From Peribacillus loiseleuriae (lineage in GTDB: Bacteria; Bacillota; Bacilli; Bacillales; DSM-1321), in contig NZ_LFZW01000001.1 of the NCBI RefSeq assembly GCF_001183985.1, forward strand, positions 3,648,059 through 3,712,058: DNA of 64,000 nt, read 5' to 3'. The notes under the pieces are model-generated. The model saw nothing but the letters and a program-made list of their open reading frames with translations. It made no database searches and was not told the DNA's origin. Below, in pieces: positions 43,179-53,509 of the stretch. The first letter of the stretch is position 1. Every line of letters begins with the position of its first letter. The translations under genes were made by a program, and so were the position numbers.

Positions 43179-44183
43179 TTATTTTTCAAAGTACTCTTGA
43201 TACTCACCACTGATAATTCGTTCCCACCATTCTTTATTATCCAAATACCATTGAATCGTTTGGGCAATGCCCGTTTCAAAAGTGTAAATAGGTTTCCAAC
43301 CTAACTGTTCTAGCTTAGTTGGGTCAATTGCATACCTTTTATCATGTCCAAGACGATCTTCAACAAATTCAATTAAATTCTCTGATTTGTCTAGAGTATT
43401 AATGATTGTCTTAACCACTTCTAAATTAGTTCGTTCATTGTGCCCACCTACATTATAAACTTCCCCGTTAATTCCTTCGTGCAACACTAAATCAATGGCA
43501 GCACAATGATCTAACACATGTAACCAATCTCTAATATTCTCACCGTCACCATATACTGGTACCTTTTGATCATTCACTACTCTAGAAATAGTAAGAGGTA
43601 TTAATTTCTCTGGAAAATGATACGGACCATAGTTATTGGAACATCTGGTGATATTTACCGGTAAATTGAACGTTTCAGCATAGGCACGAACTAATAAATC
43701 AGAAGATGCTTTGCTAGCGCTATAAGGACTGTTCGGTTGTAATGGTGTTTCTTCTGTAAAGAAAGTGCTAGGATCGAAGTCTAATTCACCATATACCTCA
43801 TCTGTAGAAACATGAACAAATTTCGTAATATTATTCGTTTTTGCTGCATCGAGTAATACTTGTGTTCCAAGAACATTAGTTACAACAAAAATTTCAGGAT
43901 TTGTAATAGAACGATCAACATGACTTTCCGCTGCAAAGTGAACAACATAATCAAACTGTTCCTTCTCAAAAAGAGCTGAAATACTCTCCCTATCGGAAAT
44001 ATCTGCTTTTACAAAATGATAATTAGATTCGCTTTCAATATCGCGATGTTTCGTCAAGTCTCCCGCATATGTTAATAAATCTAAATTATATATTTCATAA
44101 TCTGAATGTTTATTCACCATAAATCGAACAAAGTTTCCACCTATGAAACCTGCTCCACCTGTAACTAAAATTTTCTTTTTCAT
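43179..44183 (-). CDS. rmlB: dTDP-glucose 4,6-dehydratase
   Basis: A 334-residue extended SDR enzyme that converts dTDP-glucose to dTDP-4-keto-6-deoxyglucose, step two of dTDP-L-rhamnose synthesis. It has TGGAGFIGGNFV for NAD, VSTDEVYGELD with the catalytic Thr-Asp-Glu, YSASKA with Tyr and Lys, and RCSNNYGPYH. Length is typical. It is the last gene of the rmlACDB group and of the whole locus, one base after rmlD. Confidence 0.96.
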   Translation of the reverse strand: MKKKILVTGGAGFIGGNFVRFMVNKHSDYEIYNLDLLTYAGDLTKHRDIESESNYHFVKADISDRESISALFEKEQFDYVVHFAAESHVDRSITNPEIFVVTNVLGTQVLLDAAKTNNITKFVHVSTDEVYGELDFDPSTFFTEETPLQPNSPYSASKASSDLLVRAYAETFNLPVNITRCSNNYGPYHFPEKLIPLTISRVVNDQKVPVYGDGENIRDWLHVLDHCAAIDLVLHEGINGEVYNVGGHNERTNLEVVKTIINTLDKSENLIEFVEDRLGHDKRYAIDPTKLEQLGWKPIYTFETGIAQTIQWYLDNKEWWERIISGEYQEYFEK

Positions 44184-44184
44184 C

Positions 44185-45039
44185 TTATTTCACCCCTTGA
44201 CTTAACTCAGACAAATAACGTGATAGGGCATCTCGCCACTCTGGTAACAGCATAAACCCATTTGAAACTAATTTATCTTTATACATTCGAGAATTTCTCG
44301 GTCTAACAGCTCGCGTTGGATACTCTTCAGTAGAAATTGCCTGAACCTTTACTTCTCGATTAGACAACTTAAATATTTCTTCAGCAAACTCGGCCCATGT
44401 ACAAAAACCTTCATTCGAAGCGTTATAAACTCCGTAGCGATTCGTTTGCACCATATCAATTAATAAGCGTGACAAATCATATGTATACGTAGGAGAACCG
44501 TATTGGTCACCAACTACGCTTAATTCATCTCTCGTTTCAGATAGTCTGAGCATAGTTTTTATGAAGTTATTTCCATTTATTCCGAACACCCATGAAATAC
44601 GTACGATAAACCATTCATCTAGCAATGATTGAACAATTTGCTCACCTTGATACTTGGTTTCACCGTAGTATCCAATTGGATTCGGAGTAGAATTCTCTGA
44701 AAAAGGAATTTCCCCTTCTCCATCAAAAACATAATCCGTACTAATGTAAACAAATTTTGCGTTAGTTGCTTTAGCTGCTTCTACTAAATACTTAGTTCCA
44801 TTTACATTCACATCATAGCAGTTTTCTTGGTCATCTTCAGCTTTATCCACTGCTGTATAAGCAGCACAGTGAATAATGGCATCCGGATTTAATTTATTGA
44901 TATATCCAGAAATTTCTCTTTTATCTGTGATATTTAAATCATGAGAGGTGGTCCCAATCATTTCTAGTCCACGCATGGTACCTTCCCTGACTACATCATA
45001 GCCAAGTTGACCTCCATAACCTGTTACTAATACTTTCAT
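44185..45039 (-). CDS. rmlD: dTDP-4-dehydrorhamnose reductase
   Basis: A 284-residue SDR that performs the last, NAD(P)H-dependent step to dTDP-L-rhamnose. It has GYGGQLGYDV for the cofactor, ISTDYVFDGEG, the catalytic YYGETKYQGE and SWVFG. The ATG at 45039, four bases after the rmlC stop, is preferred; a GTG five codons earlier overlaps rmlC. Confidence 0.95.
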   Translation of the reverse strand: MKVLVTGYGGQLGYDVVREGTMRGLEMIGTTSHDLNITDKREISGYINKLNPDAIIHCAAYTAVDKAEDDQENCYDVNVNGTKYLVEAAKATNAKFVYISTDYVFDGEGEIPFSENSTPNPIGYYGETKYQGEQIVQSLLDEWFIVRISWVFGINGNNFIKTMLRLSETRDELSVVGDQYGSPTYTYDLSRLLIDMVQTNRYGVYNASNEGFCTWAEFAEEIFKLSNREVKVQAISTEEYPTRAVRPRNSRMYKDKLVSNGFMLLPEWRDALSRYLSELSQGVK

Positions 45040-45043
45040 TCGA

Positions 45044-45604
45044 TTATTCACCACTCACAAAATTATTATCGGCATCCTTTAACAGTGGAGCACTCTCATC
45101 CTTAGCAGACAATACAGGTTTAACATCCATGGGCCACTCTACCCCGATAGCTGGATCATTCCATAAAATACCTCGATCATGTTCTGGGGAGTACACTTCA
45201 TCTACTTTATACTGAACTTCAACGTCATTCGTTAAAGTCATAAACCCGTGAGCAAAGCCCTTTGGTACTAGCAATTGCTTTTTGTTTTCGGCACTTAATT
45301 CAATTCCAAACCATTCTCCATAAGTTGGACTCCCTTTACGAATATCCACAGCTACATCAAAAATAGAACCTTTAGTACATCTAACAAGTTTAGTTTGTGC
45401 TTTCGGATCTAATTGATAGTGCAATCCTCGTAAAGTACCTTTTGTTGCAGAAAACGATTGATTGTCTTGAACAAATTCTATATTAATATCATGATCAGCA
45501 AAAATAGATTTACTATATGTTTCACTAAACCAGCCCCGGTGGTCTCCGAATACTTTCGGTTCTACAATTACGACTTCTTTTAATTTCGTTTTTGTAATAA
45601 TCAT
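45044..45604 (-). CDS. rmlC: dTDP-4-dehydrorhamnose 3,5-epimerase
   Basis: A 186-residue cupin that epimerises C3 and C5 of dTDP-4-keto-6-deoxyglucose. It has GLHYQLDPKAQTKLVRC with the catalytic His, DVAVDIRKGSPTYG and FAHGFMTL. The ATG overlaps the rmlA stop (TAATG), so translation is coupled. Confidence 0.96.
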   Translation of the reverse strand: MIITKTKLKEVVIVEPKVFGDHRGWFSETYSKSIFADHDINIEFVQDNQSFSATKGTLRGLHYQLDPKAQTKLVRCTKGSIFDVAVDIRKGSPTYGEWFGIELSAENKKQLLVPKGFAHGFMTLTNDVEVQYKVDEVYSPEHDRGILWNDPAIGVEWPMDVKPVLSAKDESAPLLKDADNNFVSGE

Positions 45605-46503
45605 TATTTTTCACCTACTATTTTATCGTCTACTAACACTTGTTTAGCTAAACGTAATAAATATTGACCATATTCATTTTTCTTTAACGGCTCAGCAAGT
45701 TCAATTAGTTGCCCTTTAGAAATATATCCCTTCCGATAAGCAATTTCTTCTAAACAAGCAACTTTTAAACTTTGGCGTCTCTCAACTGTCTCAATAAAAG
45801 TTGAAGCTTCTAATAAGGATTCATGGGTTCCTGTATCTAACCAAGCAAATCCACGTCCTAACAATTCAACCTGGAGTTTACCTCGTTTTAAATACTCCTC
45901 ATTTACTGCAGTGATCTCTAATTCACCACGATTAGAAGGTTTTATTGATTTAGCGATTTCAACTACATCATTATCATAAAAGTATAAACCTGTAACGGCA
46001 TAAGTTGATTTAGGTTTTTGTGGCTTTTCTTCAATAGAAATAGCTGTTCCACTTTCATCAAATTCCACTACACCAAAACGTTCTGGGTCTTTCACGTTAT
46101 ATCCAAAAACTGTCGCACCTTCTGAAAGGCTTGCCGCACGTTCTAAAATTTTCGTAAATCCATGACCATAGAAAATATTATCTCCTAAAACAAGCGCTAC
46201 TGAATCTTCTCCGATGAATTCTTCTCCGATAAGGAAAGCTTGAGCTAATCCATCTGGTGAAGGTTGTACAGCATATCTTAACTTTATACCTAGATCCTTT
46301 CCATCACCAAGAAGTTGCTCAAACCTTGGTGTATCCTCTGGTGTTGAAATAATTAAAATCTCACGAATACCACTAAGCATTAATACAGATAAAGGATAGT
46401 AAATCATCGGTTTGTCATAAACTGGAATCAACTGTTTTGATATTGATTTTGTAATAGGGTAAAGTCTTGTACCGCTTCCGCCTGCTAAAATAATCCCTTT
46501 CAT
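45604..46503 (-). CDS. rmlA: Glucose-1-phosphate thymidylyltransferase
   Basis: A 299-residue nucleotidyltransferase that makes dTDP-glucose, the entry to dTDP-rhamnose. It has [20 protein letters not shown], a GDNIFYG metal site, EEKPQKPKS and TGLYFYDN. The start is the ATG at 46503, behind GGAGGTG; an ATG three codons earlier is inside that site. It uses dTTP, so the damaged galU in this locus would not affect rhamnose supply. Confidence 0.95.
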   Translation of the reverse strand: MKGIILAGGSGTRLYPITKSISKQLIPVYDKPMIYYPLSVLMLSGIREILIISTPEDTPRFEQLLGDGKDLGIKLRYAVQPSPDGLAQAFLIGEEFIGEDSVALVLGDNIFYGHGFTKILERAASLSEGATVFGYNVKDPERFGVVEFDESGTAISIEEKPQKPKSTYAVTGLYFYDNDVVEIAKSIKPSNRGELEITAVNEEYLKRGKLQVELLGRGFAWLDTGTHESLLEASTFIETVERRQSLKVACLEEIAYRKGYISKGQLIELAEPLKKNEYGQYLLRLAKQVLVDDKIVGEK

Positions 46504-46704
46504 TGGATGCACCTCCGAAAATATTCACTACTTAGTTTTCAAAAAATTCTAATAAATATAGAGTTTTATATCTGTATGTTGCTGCGAAATATAACTAAAC
46601 TAAACATGTATCTATAACAATCAAATTTATATCTACCTTGACAATAATTCCTCAAATATTCAGTGATAAAATTTATAAAAAACTTGGTACTCAAGTAGAC
46701 ATTA

Positions 46705-48081
46705 TTAATTAGTAATTTTTTTCTTTACGATATTTCTGATAAGAATAATAGACTCTTTTTCAAAAAATATGTAAGTAAAGAAAAAAATCACAAGAAAATA
46801 AATAAGAAAACTAAATAACCAGTTCAAATACAAAGTACAAGTGAAGTAAGTAAAGAAAAACAATACTAAATATACTAATTCCTTAATATTTGGTTTTAAA
46901 TTTGAAAAGTCTTTAGCAGAATAGAAATACCATATATAAAAAGATATCGTGGTAGATAGTGCTATTGAAAATGTACTATTATAGATTAATATTGCCAGAA
47001 TATTTATAACAACAGAAACTAAACACATTTTTAATACCATACAAACATATTTCTTTTCTTGTTTTTTAACCTTATATAAATTTATATATAAAGCATTTAT
47101 TATTATAATCGCTGGAAATCCAGCAAATAAAATCACTATTATTTCTAATGAGGGAATATACTTTTTCAAATACATATTAACAATAAATTCAAAAGCAAAG
47201 TATCCACCACTTGATAACGCTCCAATTATTAGTAAATATTTTTTAATAAGATTTATTTTTTCTTCATCTTTTCCCCTTGCTAAATATGGATAGAAGGTCA
47301 TAGTAACAGAACTAATTAAAGTATTAATAACTACCATCATTGAAATAGCAAAGGAATAAAATGCAAAATCTTTGTTAGTTAAGAAAAATTTCACAAACCA
47401 TCTATCGGAGGCATAGAAAAACATTGATGCCAAATTTCCAATCATAATAAAACTACCTATTTTAAAATGATTCCATATATCTTTAAAGTCTATTAATGCT
47501 GTAACATTTTTGTATTTAATCAAAAAATATATTTCAAGACCTATGTATACAATGTAATAAGTTATTATATTTACAAGAATAAAGGGCCAAAAATTATTGA
47601 TTTTCAATACAAAAATTATTAATAAATTTAATAATAATAATAAGTTTGGTGTAAGAATCATTATTTTAGAATAAATATCAAATTTCCCCAAAGCTTGATA
47701 TAAAAATTTAAATAGAGTTTGTATATTAATTGGTAATATTGCAATTGAAAAAGCAACTAGAATTCCATCTTGCAAAATTATTCCTATTACTAGAGAAAGG
47801 AGAGTCACAATTATTTGAAATAAGAGCAAAAACTTGTGCTCTCCTTTTAATCTATTTTTGTCTATTTCTGTTTCAAGCTTCCCCCCATATTTAATGTATA
47901 TTCCATCTATAAACCCAAAATGTAATATTCCAATATAACTTAAATATAAAGTAAAAGTTTTTAATGAAGCATACTCATCTAATGATAAAAACGCAGGTAC
48001 TATAAAACCAGTAATAATTCCAACTAATAAGTTAATTAAATTCGAGTTAAATACCTTTAATAAATCTTTCTTGAATTGCAT
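46705..48081 (-). CDS. Wzx-type flippase
   Basis: A 458-residue polytopic protein with about twelve membrane segments and the N-terminal layout of polysaccharide flippases (NSNLINLLVGIITGFIVPAF, then a YASLKTFTLYLSYIG segment). It should move the finished lipid-linked repeat unit outward. It is very AT-rich, more so than the rml genes, as often seen for wzx and wzy. AGGAGAG precedes the ATG. Confidence 0.87.
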   Translation of the reverse strand: MQFKKDLLKVFNSNLINLLVGIITGFIVPAFLSLDEYASLKTFTLYLSYIGILHFGFIDGIYIKYGGKLETEIDKNRLKGEHKFLLLFQIIVTLLSLVIGIILQDGILVAFSIAILPINIQTLFKFLYQALGKFDIYSKIMILTPNLLLLLNLLIIFVLKINNFWPFILVNIITYYIVYIGLEIYFLIKYKNVTALIDFKDIWNHFKIGSFIMIGNLASMFFYASDRWFVKFFLTNKDFAFYSFAISMMVVINTLISSVTMTFYPYLARGKDEEKINLIKKYLLIIGALSSGGYFAFEFIVNMYLKKYIPSLEIIVILFAGFPAIIIINALYINLYKVKKQEKKYVCMVLKMCLVSVVINILAILIYNSTFSIALSTTISFYIWYFYSAKDFSNLKPNIKELVYLVLFFFTYFTCTLYLNWLFSFLIYFLVIFFFTYIFFEKESIILIRNIVKKKITN

Positions 48082-48175
48082 TTAGTCTGGTCTCTCCTGT
48101 CGCCAATAAATCAATTTTAAGTTCTAAAAATCCGGTTTAAATAATCCCATCTTTAAAAGAATCAAAACAGTATCT

Positions 48176-49555
48176 TTATTTCAATGACTTACTTTTAGAA
48201 CCTTTCATTATTTGCATTAGGAAAATTTCTAACAGGAGAAGAATAAAAGGTAGAATCAAATAATATGTTTCCTGAGCCAACCAATTGTAAAATGAGAATA
48301 AGATAATTGTACCTAATAGTGCAGCTGAACCAATCCAAAATATTGTAGGTTTAAATAATGCTTTTTTAAATGCAAAAGATGAAAACAATCCCATGAAATA
48401 AGGAAGTATAATAATTCCGGCATATCCAAAATCTTTATAGAACATCCCTAACCATGTATATACATTTATTGATCCAATCTTTCCCTGAATCATAGAATCA
48501 AAAAAGGGAGGAAGGATTGATGCATCTAGAATATTAAAAGAAATCAGCCATTTTACTAGCGGTCTAAAAGTCCTAGCACCATGTGACATTTCATTTTCAT
48601 AATTAGAAACTAATACGTTAAGGCCTTCCAATGGTCCTAATCCATAAATTATTGCCTGAGCTACAGTTTTTGGTAACATAGGTATTGGTGATTCTTGTTC
48701 TGAATACCCTCTCTGCAATGCAATCAGATTAAGTAATAATACTAGTAAAATTAATAAACCTAGAATTAATTTAAAGATACTTTTTCTTTTTGTTACATTT
48801 ATATTTATATTTAATTTTATACTTTCCTTTACTTTACTAATTTTATATTTATAAGCTACAAAGCAAATAACAAATGTCCAAAAGAAAAGTAGTCCATCTA
48901 TAATAGCCGCTTGTTTTGACATCAATATTAAACTTAGTAATGGACTAGATAGCAAAAGCATTATTGGTAATAGTATTTTACGGCCTTTCACAAATAAGTA
49001 AATAGCAGCTACAATAATACCGACACCTGCAACTAAATTCAATAGAACCGGAAATACCCTGCCGATTAAAGAAAAATCAGGTATATCGCTTCTTGATAAA
49101 TATATATTTCTTACATATGTGGAATTATTAATTAATACTGAAAAGGATCCCGCAATTTTCAACATAGTATTTAAACTAATTACAATTTGACCTATTCTAC
49201 ACAATAATGCAAAATATAAAAACTTCCTTAGTATAGGCTCATTCATATATTGTGGAAATAAATAATCTGTACTACCACTTGATTTAGTTACCTTTGTTTT
49301 CAAAAGTCCTACTTGAAGACAGCCACCAAAAAATGATAGGTATCCTAATCCAATAGCAGTCAATCCGTATCCTGTTAACGGGTAAAATATGTTTAATGGT
49401 AAAATATATATTCCTACTATAAACAACCAGATGAATGTAAAAATTGATAATGGATTTAAACTCACACCATAAATTTTTTTGGAAATACTAATTGTTATTT
49501 TCAAAAAAATAACAAAAAGAATAATAACTACACATAAAGTAATTAATAATATCAT
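48176..49555 (-). CDS. Oligosaccharide repeat-unit polymerase (Wzy)
   Basis: A 459-residue membrane protein with about ten to twelve segments. It has a long outer loop, then GARTFRPLVKWL and NVYTWLGMFYKDFGYAGI, a C-terminal pattern shared by Wzy repeat-unit polymerases. It would join repeat units on the outer face, setting the linkage of the polymer. It is strongly AT-rich. The ATG follows AAAGGAAG. It lies between the flippase and the transferase genes, as usual for wzy. Confidence 0.82.
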   Translation of the reverse strand: MILLITLCVVIILFVIFLKITISISKKIYGVSLNPLSIFTFIWLFIVGIYILPLNIFYPLTGYGLTAIGLGYLSFFGGCLQVGLLKTKVTKSSGSTDYLFPQYMNEPILRKFLYFALLCRIGQIVISLNTMLKIAGSFSVLINNSTYVRNIYLSRSDIPDFSLIGRVFPVLLNLVAGVGIIVAAIYLFVKGRKILLPIMLLLSSPLLSLILMSKQAAIIDGLLFFWTFVICFVAYKYKISKVKESIKLNININVTKRKSIFKLILGLLILLVLLLNLIALQRGYSEQESPIPMLPKTVAQAIIYGLGPLEGLNVLVSNYENEMSHGARTFRPLVKWLISFNILDASILPPFFDSMIQGKIGSINVYTWLGMFYKDFGYAGIIILPYFMGLFSSFAFKKALFKPTIFWIGSAALLGTIILFSFYNWLAQETYYLILPFILLLLEIFLMQIMKGSKSKSLK

Positions 49556-49575
49556 AAATTTCTTCCTTTATTTTT

Positions 49576-50487
49576 TCATAATTTCCCCGTTGTTTTAGTT
49601 AATGCATGATAAAACCCTAAAATCATAAATTTTACTTTCGAAAATTTATTATCTTCAAATAAAATAACCTTTGTATAATCCTTAATTACTGATATCAATT
49701 TTTTTAGTGCCCATTTAGGATTTTTTAGAATATTTTCTCGAAATAAGATCAAACAGTTTCTAGTCCGATAATAACTCCTAAGAGATGATTGGTTATAAAC
49801 GTAAATAGTTTTGTTAAAGAAATTTCGAGACGTAATTTCTCCCATGCTATGCACCATTCCAATATAACTTGACATAGCTATTTTATAACCTTTACTTTTT
49901 AATCTAATGCAGTATTCGTTATCAACTTGATCAATAAAAAGTTCTTCTCTAAAACAACCAAGATTTAAAAATATAGGGATATACATTAAACTGCCTGAGC
50001 AAATTACTTCATCAATCTCTATCCAATTTAATTTACTATCTATTTGATAAATTGATTGCTTATTAATATTTTTATCCTGATAGTTAGTTCCTAATAAAGC
50101 CAAATCCTTTTGAGTAGTATGTTTAATAAATGTCTGTATATGGTTTTCAACTAAATATGAATTAACAAAAGTGTCTTGATCCAGAGTAAGTAACCATTTA
50201 TATCTATTTTCATTTGCGTAATAGGCACCTTGATTTAAAGCAGTTGCAATTCCAAGATTCTGTTTATTACAAATAACCTTCACACTGCTATCCTTTGTAA
50301 TTTCCTCTATCCATTCCAGATTTTCAGATCCATTATCAACAATAACTACTTCCATAACTTGTTCTTTTATTGCATTCACTCGGTCTGGTATGTTTAAATC
50401 TGGATTAAACGTAACTATTACTGCACATATATTGGATTTTTCTGGCTTATGTTCAACGTATAACTTTTCATCTTTTACTAATTTCAT
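49576..50487 (-). CDS. Rhamnosyltransferase-like glycosyltransferase family 2
   Basis: A 303-residue GT-A transferase with CAVIVTFNPD, VVIVDNGSEN, NLGIATALNQG and the metal site LTLDQDTF. The block IDQVDNEYCIRLKSKGYKIA is typical of L-rhamnosyltransferases of the RfbF/WchF kind. With rmlACDB in the same locus, rhamnose transfer from dTDP-rhamnose is the best guess. Confidence 0.85.
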   Translation of the reverse strand: MKLVKDEKLYVEHKPEKSNICAVIVTFNPDLNIPDRVNAIKEQVMEVVIVDNGSENLEWIEEITKDSSVKVICNKQNLGIATALNQGAYYANENRYKWLLTLDQDTFVNSYLVENHIQTFIKHTTQKDLALLGTNYQDKNINKQSIYQIDSKLNWIEIDEVICSGSLMYIPIFLNLGCFREELFIDQVDNEYCIRLKSKGYKIAMSSYIGMVHSMGEITSRNFFNKTIYVYNQSSLRSYYRTRNCLILFRENILKNPKWALKKLISVIKDYTKVILFEDNKFSKVKFMILGFYHALTKTTGKL

Positions 50488-51038
50488 TTTATCGCTCCAT
50501 AGTACTATTATATTTATTACAATTTCACAGTAATCTATATTAATTCAATATATCTCTTAGTTAGTAAAAACATTGATAAAGCTTTAAGATAATAAAACAC
50601 AACTTATTTACATAATATACAATATCAATAAGACAGATAATGACTTTTATAACGTTTTTTTATTTGGGGTAGCTCATTATTAATGAAAATATTTGCACAT
50701 TTAATTGGTTAAGATTATTTTAGTTCTAAATTAAGCATTGACTACAATTAAAATACTAAATCTTATTTATTTTTTCAGCACCTTAACCACTTATATTCTT
50801 TGTAGTATTTTTTCAAGAAAAATTTTATAGTATGAGAGAATCATTTACAAAATTGACTTTAGTGAAAATTGATTAAGGATCAGTGTTTCATTGAACCTTT
50901 CTCATTTAGTTCCAACAGTAACAAATTTGGAGACTACTATATGAGAAACACAAGAGTTTATCAACTTCTATTCTATTTTAAGAGAATAGAGAAAAGGTTA
51001 AGTTCTATAAATATAGATTCTCACAACAGATATATCCT
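50488..51038. other. AT-rich gap of 550 bases
   Basis: Very AT-rich sequence between two transferase genes of the same strand, with no ORF carrying a ribosome site. A 64-codon plus-strand frame at its end overlaps the neighbouring gene and is rejected. The gap may be the scar of a lost transferase. Confidence 0.5.
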
Positions 51039-51857
51039 TTACTTCTTATTCCAATTTTCGTAATAAACAATAAATGATTCTTTCCTATATTTTAATATAT
51101 TTTTATTCTCATAGCTTACGCTACCATCTTCTTTATGCAGTACCTTAATTTCAGGAACCATATATGTTTTAATAGATTTTTCAAGAGCAAGCTGAGCAAG
51201 ATGGTTTTCTTCACAAAACAGAAACATTTTTTCATCATACAATGTATCTAATCTACTAAGTGCATTGAAACCAAATATTATAAAACTACCATGAGCAGCA
51301 TAAATTTTCCTTTTGTTTATTGATAAACATTTATCAATAAACAAAGAAATCTCTCTATATAGCTTATTTATAACTACTCCCATATAAAAATAGGCAGGTT
51401 TTTCAGATAGCATAGACCGATACATCAACCACTCCACTAAATCTATTTTTGAATAATAATACGGATTTTGATTCTTTCCTGATAATGTTTTTATTGTTGG
51501 TGCAATTATATATTCTTCTAAACCCTTTAATTCTTTCAAAGATAAATATGTTATTTCTATATCAGGATTACTAACTATTAAATATTTAAATTGATATTTA
51601 CTCTTTACATACTCTATGCCTCGATTATTCCCGTACCCATATCCCTTATTTTCTACATTTAAGAAGTCACAATTATTTTCTGTAGCTATTTTATATAATT
51701 CATTGTAGCTTGTTTCATTATAATAACTATTTACAACAACTATTTTATAAGTATCTTTAACCTTATCTTTGATACTATTTAACAGATTTTTTAAGTCAGT
51801 AGTATTTCTGTAAGTTAGTACTACAAAAATAAAATCAAAATTCTGCTTATCAAGCAT
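51039..51857 (-). CDS. Glycosyltransferase family 2-like
   Basis: A 272-residue GT-A protein: FIFVVLTYRNTTDLKNLL nucleotide-sugar site, IVVVNSYYNETS, GYGYGNNRGIEYV and VSNPDIEI in place of DxD. The shape resembles rhamnosyl- or galactosyltransferases that use an NPD motif. Its acceptor is not predictable. It is strongly AT-rich. The ATG follows GTGAGGA. Isolated by gaps on both sides, it may have been acquired separately. Confidence 0.78.
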   Translation of the reverse strand: MLDKQNFDFIFVVLTYRNTTDLKNLLNSIKDKVKDTYKIVVVNSYYNETSYNELYKIATENNCDFLNVENKGYGYGNNRGIEYVKSKYQFKYLIVSNPDIEITYLSLKELKGLEEYIIAPTIKTLSGKNQNPYYYSKIDLVEWLMYRSMLSEKPAYFYMGVVINKLYREISLFIDKCLSINKRKIYAAHGSFIIFGFNALSRLDTLYDEKMFLFCEENHLAQLALEKSIKTYMVPEIKVLHKEDGSVSYENKNILKYRKESFIVYYENWNKK

Positions 51858-52189
51858 ATATTATCCTCACTTTAAATTTATTTTAGCAGTAACTATTAAC
51901 ATCCCTTGTAACACCCAAAATAATACTCCTCTTTAGTCACTTGAAATAACCTGTGAATAAAGTATCTTAAGAAAATATATAAAACTAGAAGTGATTCGTA
52001 ACAACTTATCTTTCAATTCAACAATATCAAATAATTACCTGATTTCTTAATAGTCACACGAATTCACTGGTATTTATATTTCCACCAAATCAAAAGCTAA
52101 AGAAGTTCTGATTATTACTGAATCCTTTCCTAAATCTAAGTTTATAAGCATATATTATTATTCATCTTGACAATGTTTTATATTTTTTT
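51858..52189. other. AT-rich gap of 330 bases
   Basis: No coding sequence, hairpin with T run or clear promoter is visible between the transferase and the dehydrogenase genes. Confidence 0.5.
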
Positions 52190-53509
52190 TTACAATCGCC
52201 AGTAACTAAATCCATATTTCGCAATCACATCTTTGTCAAAGATACCCTTTACATCAACTATTACTTTTTCTTGGTTTGAAAATTCTCCAAATAGTCCGTC
52301 TATCTTCTCCATCGTCATATCCTTAAATAAATCATGGGCAACAGCAAATATAAGACAATCTGCATCATTTATCATATCAAGAGGAACCAAATCAACACCA
52401 TACTCATGTTTTGCATCCATTGCACCTGCGTAGGGGTCAACTACAACCGGCTCTATTTCATATTCATTAAGACGTTTAATAATATCTTCTACTTTTGAAT
52501 TACGTGTGTCAGGACAATTCTCCTTGAATGTTATTCCTAAAATGACAACCTTCGCCTTCTTAATCACCTTGTTAGCATGGATCAATTTCTTAATAACCGC
52601 ATCTGCAACAAATGCACCCATTCCATCATTAATTTTTCTTCCTGACAAAATGATTTGTGAATGATAACCAAGTTTCTCTGCTTCATATATAAAGTAGTAT
52701 GGATCAACACCAATACAGTGACCTCCAACCAATCCAGGATAAAACTTAAGTGCATTCCACTTGGTATTCATAGCTTCAACAACTTCTTGTGTATCAATAC
52801 CCATACGATCAAAAACCATAGCAAGCTCATTCATAAATGCAATGTTAATATCACGTTGGCTGTTCTCAACCACCTTAGCAGCTTCAGCTACTTTAATAGA
52901 ACTAGCACGATGAACTCCAACTTCAACAACAAGTTCATAAACTTTAGCAATTTCTTCTAACGATTCTTTATCCATACCTGAAACAATCTTTGTAATATTC
53001 TCTAATCGATGTACTTTATCACCAGGGTTAATACGTTCTGGAGAGTATCCTACTTTAAAATCCACTCCACATTTTAGACCTGACTCCTTTTCAAGAATAG
53101 GAATACAGATATCCTCAGTAACTCCAGGATAAACCGTGGACTCATACACTACAATTGATCCTTTAGTGAGATTTCTTCCAATAGTTACACTTACTCCTTC
53201 TATAGGACTTAAGTCAGGTGTCTTATCCGCATTTACTGGTGTCGGAACTGCAACGATGTGAAACTTTGCCTCTTGTAGCTTAGTTTCGTCTGAAGTAAAC
53301 TCCACCATGGTTTGTTTAATAGCTTCATCGCCAACTTCGTTTGTAGGATCGATTCCATTCTTGTATTGCTCAATTTTATGAGTATTTAAATCGAAACCAA
53401 TAACATCAACCTTCTTAGCAAAAGCAACTGCTATAGGCATACCTACATAACCCAATCCAACTACCGAAATTTTTTCTTCTTTATTAACTACTTTTTCGTA
53501 TAAACTCAT
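52190..53509 (-). CDS. UDP-sugar 6-dehydrogenase (WbpA/TviB/WecC type)
   Basis: A 439-residue NAD-dependent four-electron oxidase that turns a UDP-(N-acetyl)hexose into the uronic acid. It has VVGLGYVGMPIAVAFA for NAD, the STVYPGVTE loop, GLVGGHCIGVDPYY with the catalytic cysteine and GITFKENCPDTRNSK for the UDP end. It resembles the TviB/WbpA/CapL group acting on UDP-GlcNAc or UDP-GalNAc more than UDP-glucose dehydrogenases. The ATG at 53509 follows AGAGAGGA, 26 bases inside the upstream gene. Confidence 0.9.
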   Translation of the reverse strand: MSLYEKVVNKEEKISVVGLGYVGMPIAVAFAKKVDVIGFDLNTHKIEQYKNGIDPTNEVGDEAIKQTMVEFTSDETKLQEAKFHIVAVPTPVNADKTPDLSPIEGVSVTIGRNLTKGSIVVYESTVYPGVTEDICIPILEKESGLKCGVDFKVGYSPERINPGDKVHRLENITKIVSGMDKESLEEIAKVYELVVEVGVHRASSIKVAEAAKVVENSQRDINIAFMNELAMVFDRMGIDTQEVVEAMNTKWNALKFYPGLVGGHCIGVDPYYFIYEAEKLGYHSQIILSGRKINDGMGAFVADAVIKKLIHANKVIKKAKVVILGITFKENCPDTRNSKVEDIIKRLNEYEIEPVVVDPYAGAMDAKHEYGVDLVPLDMINDADCLIFAVAHDLFKDMTMEKIDGLFGEFSNQEKVIVDVKGIFDKDVIAKYGFSYWRL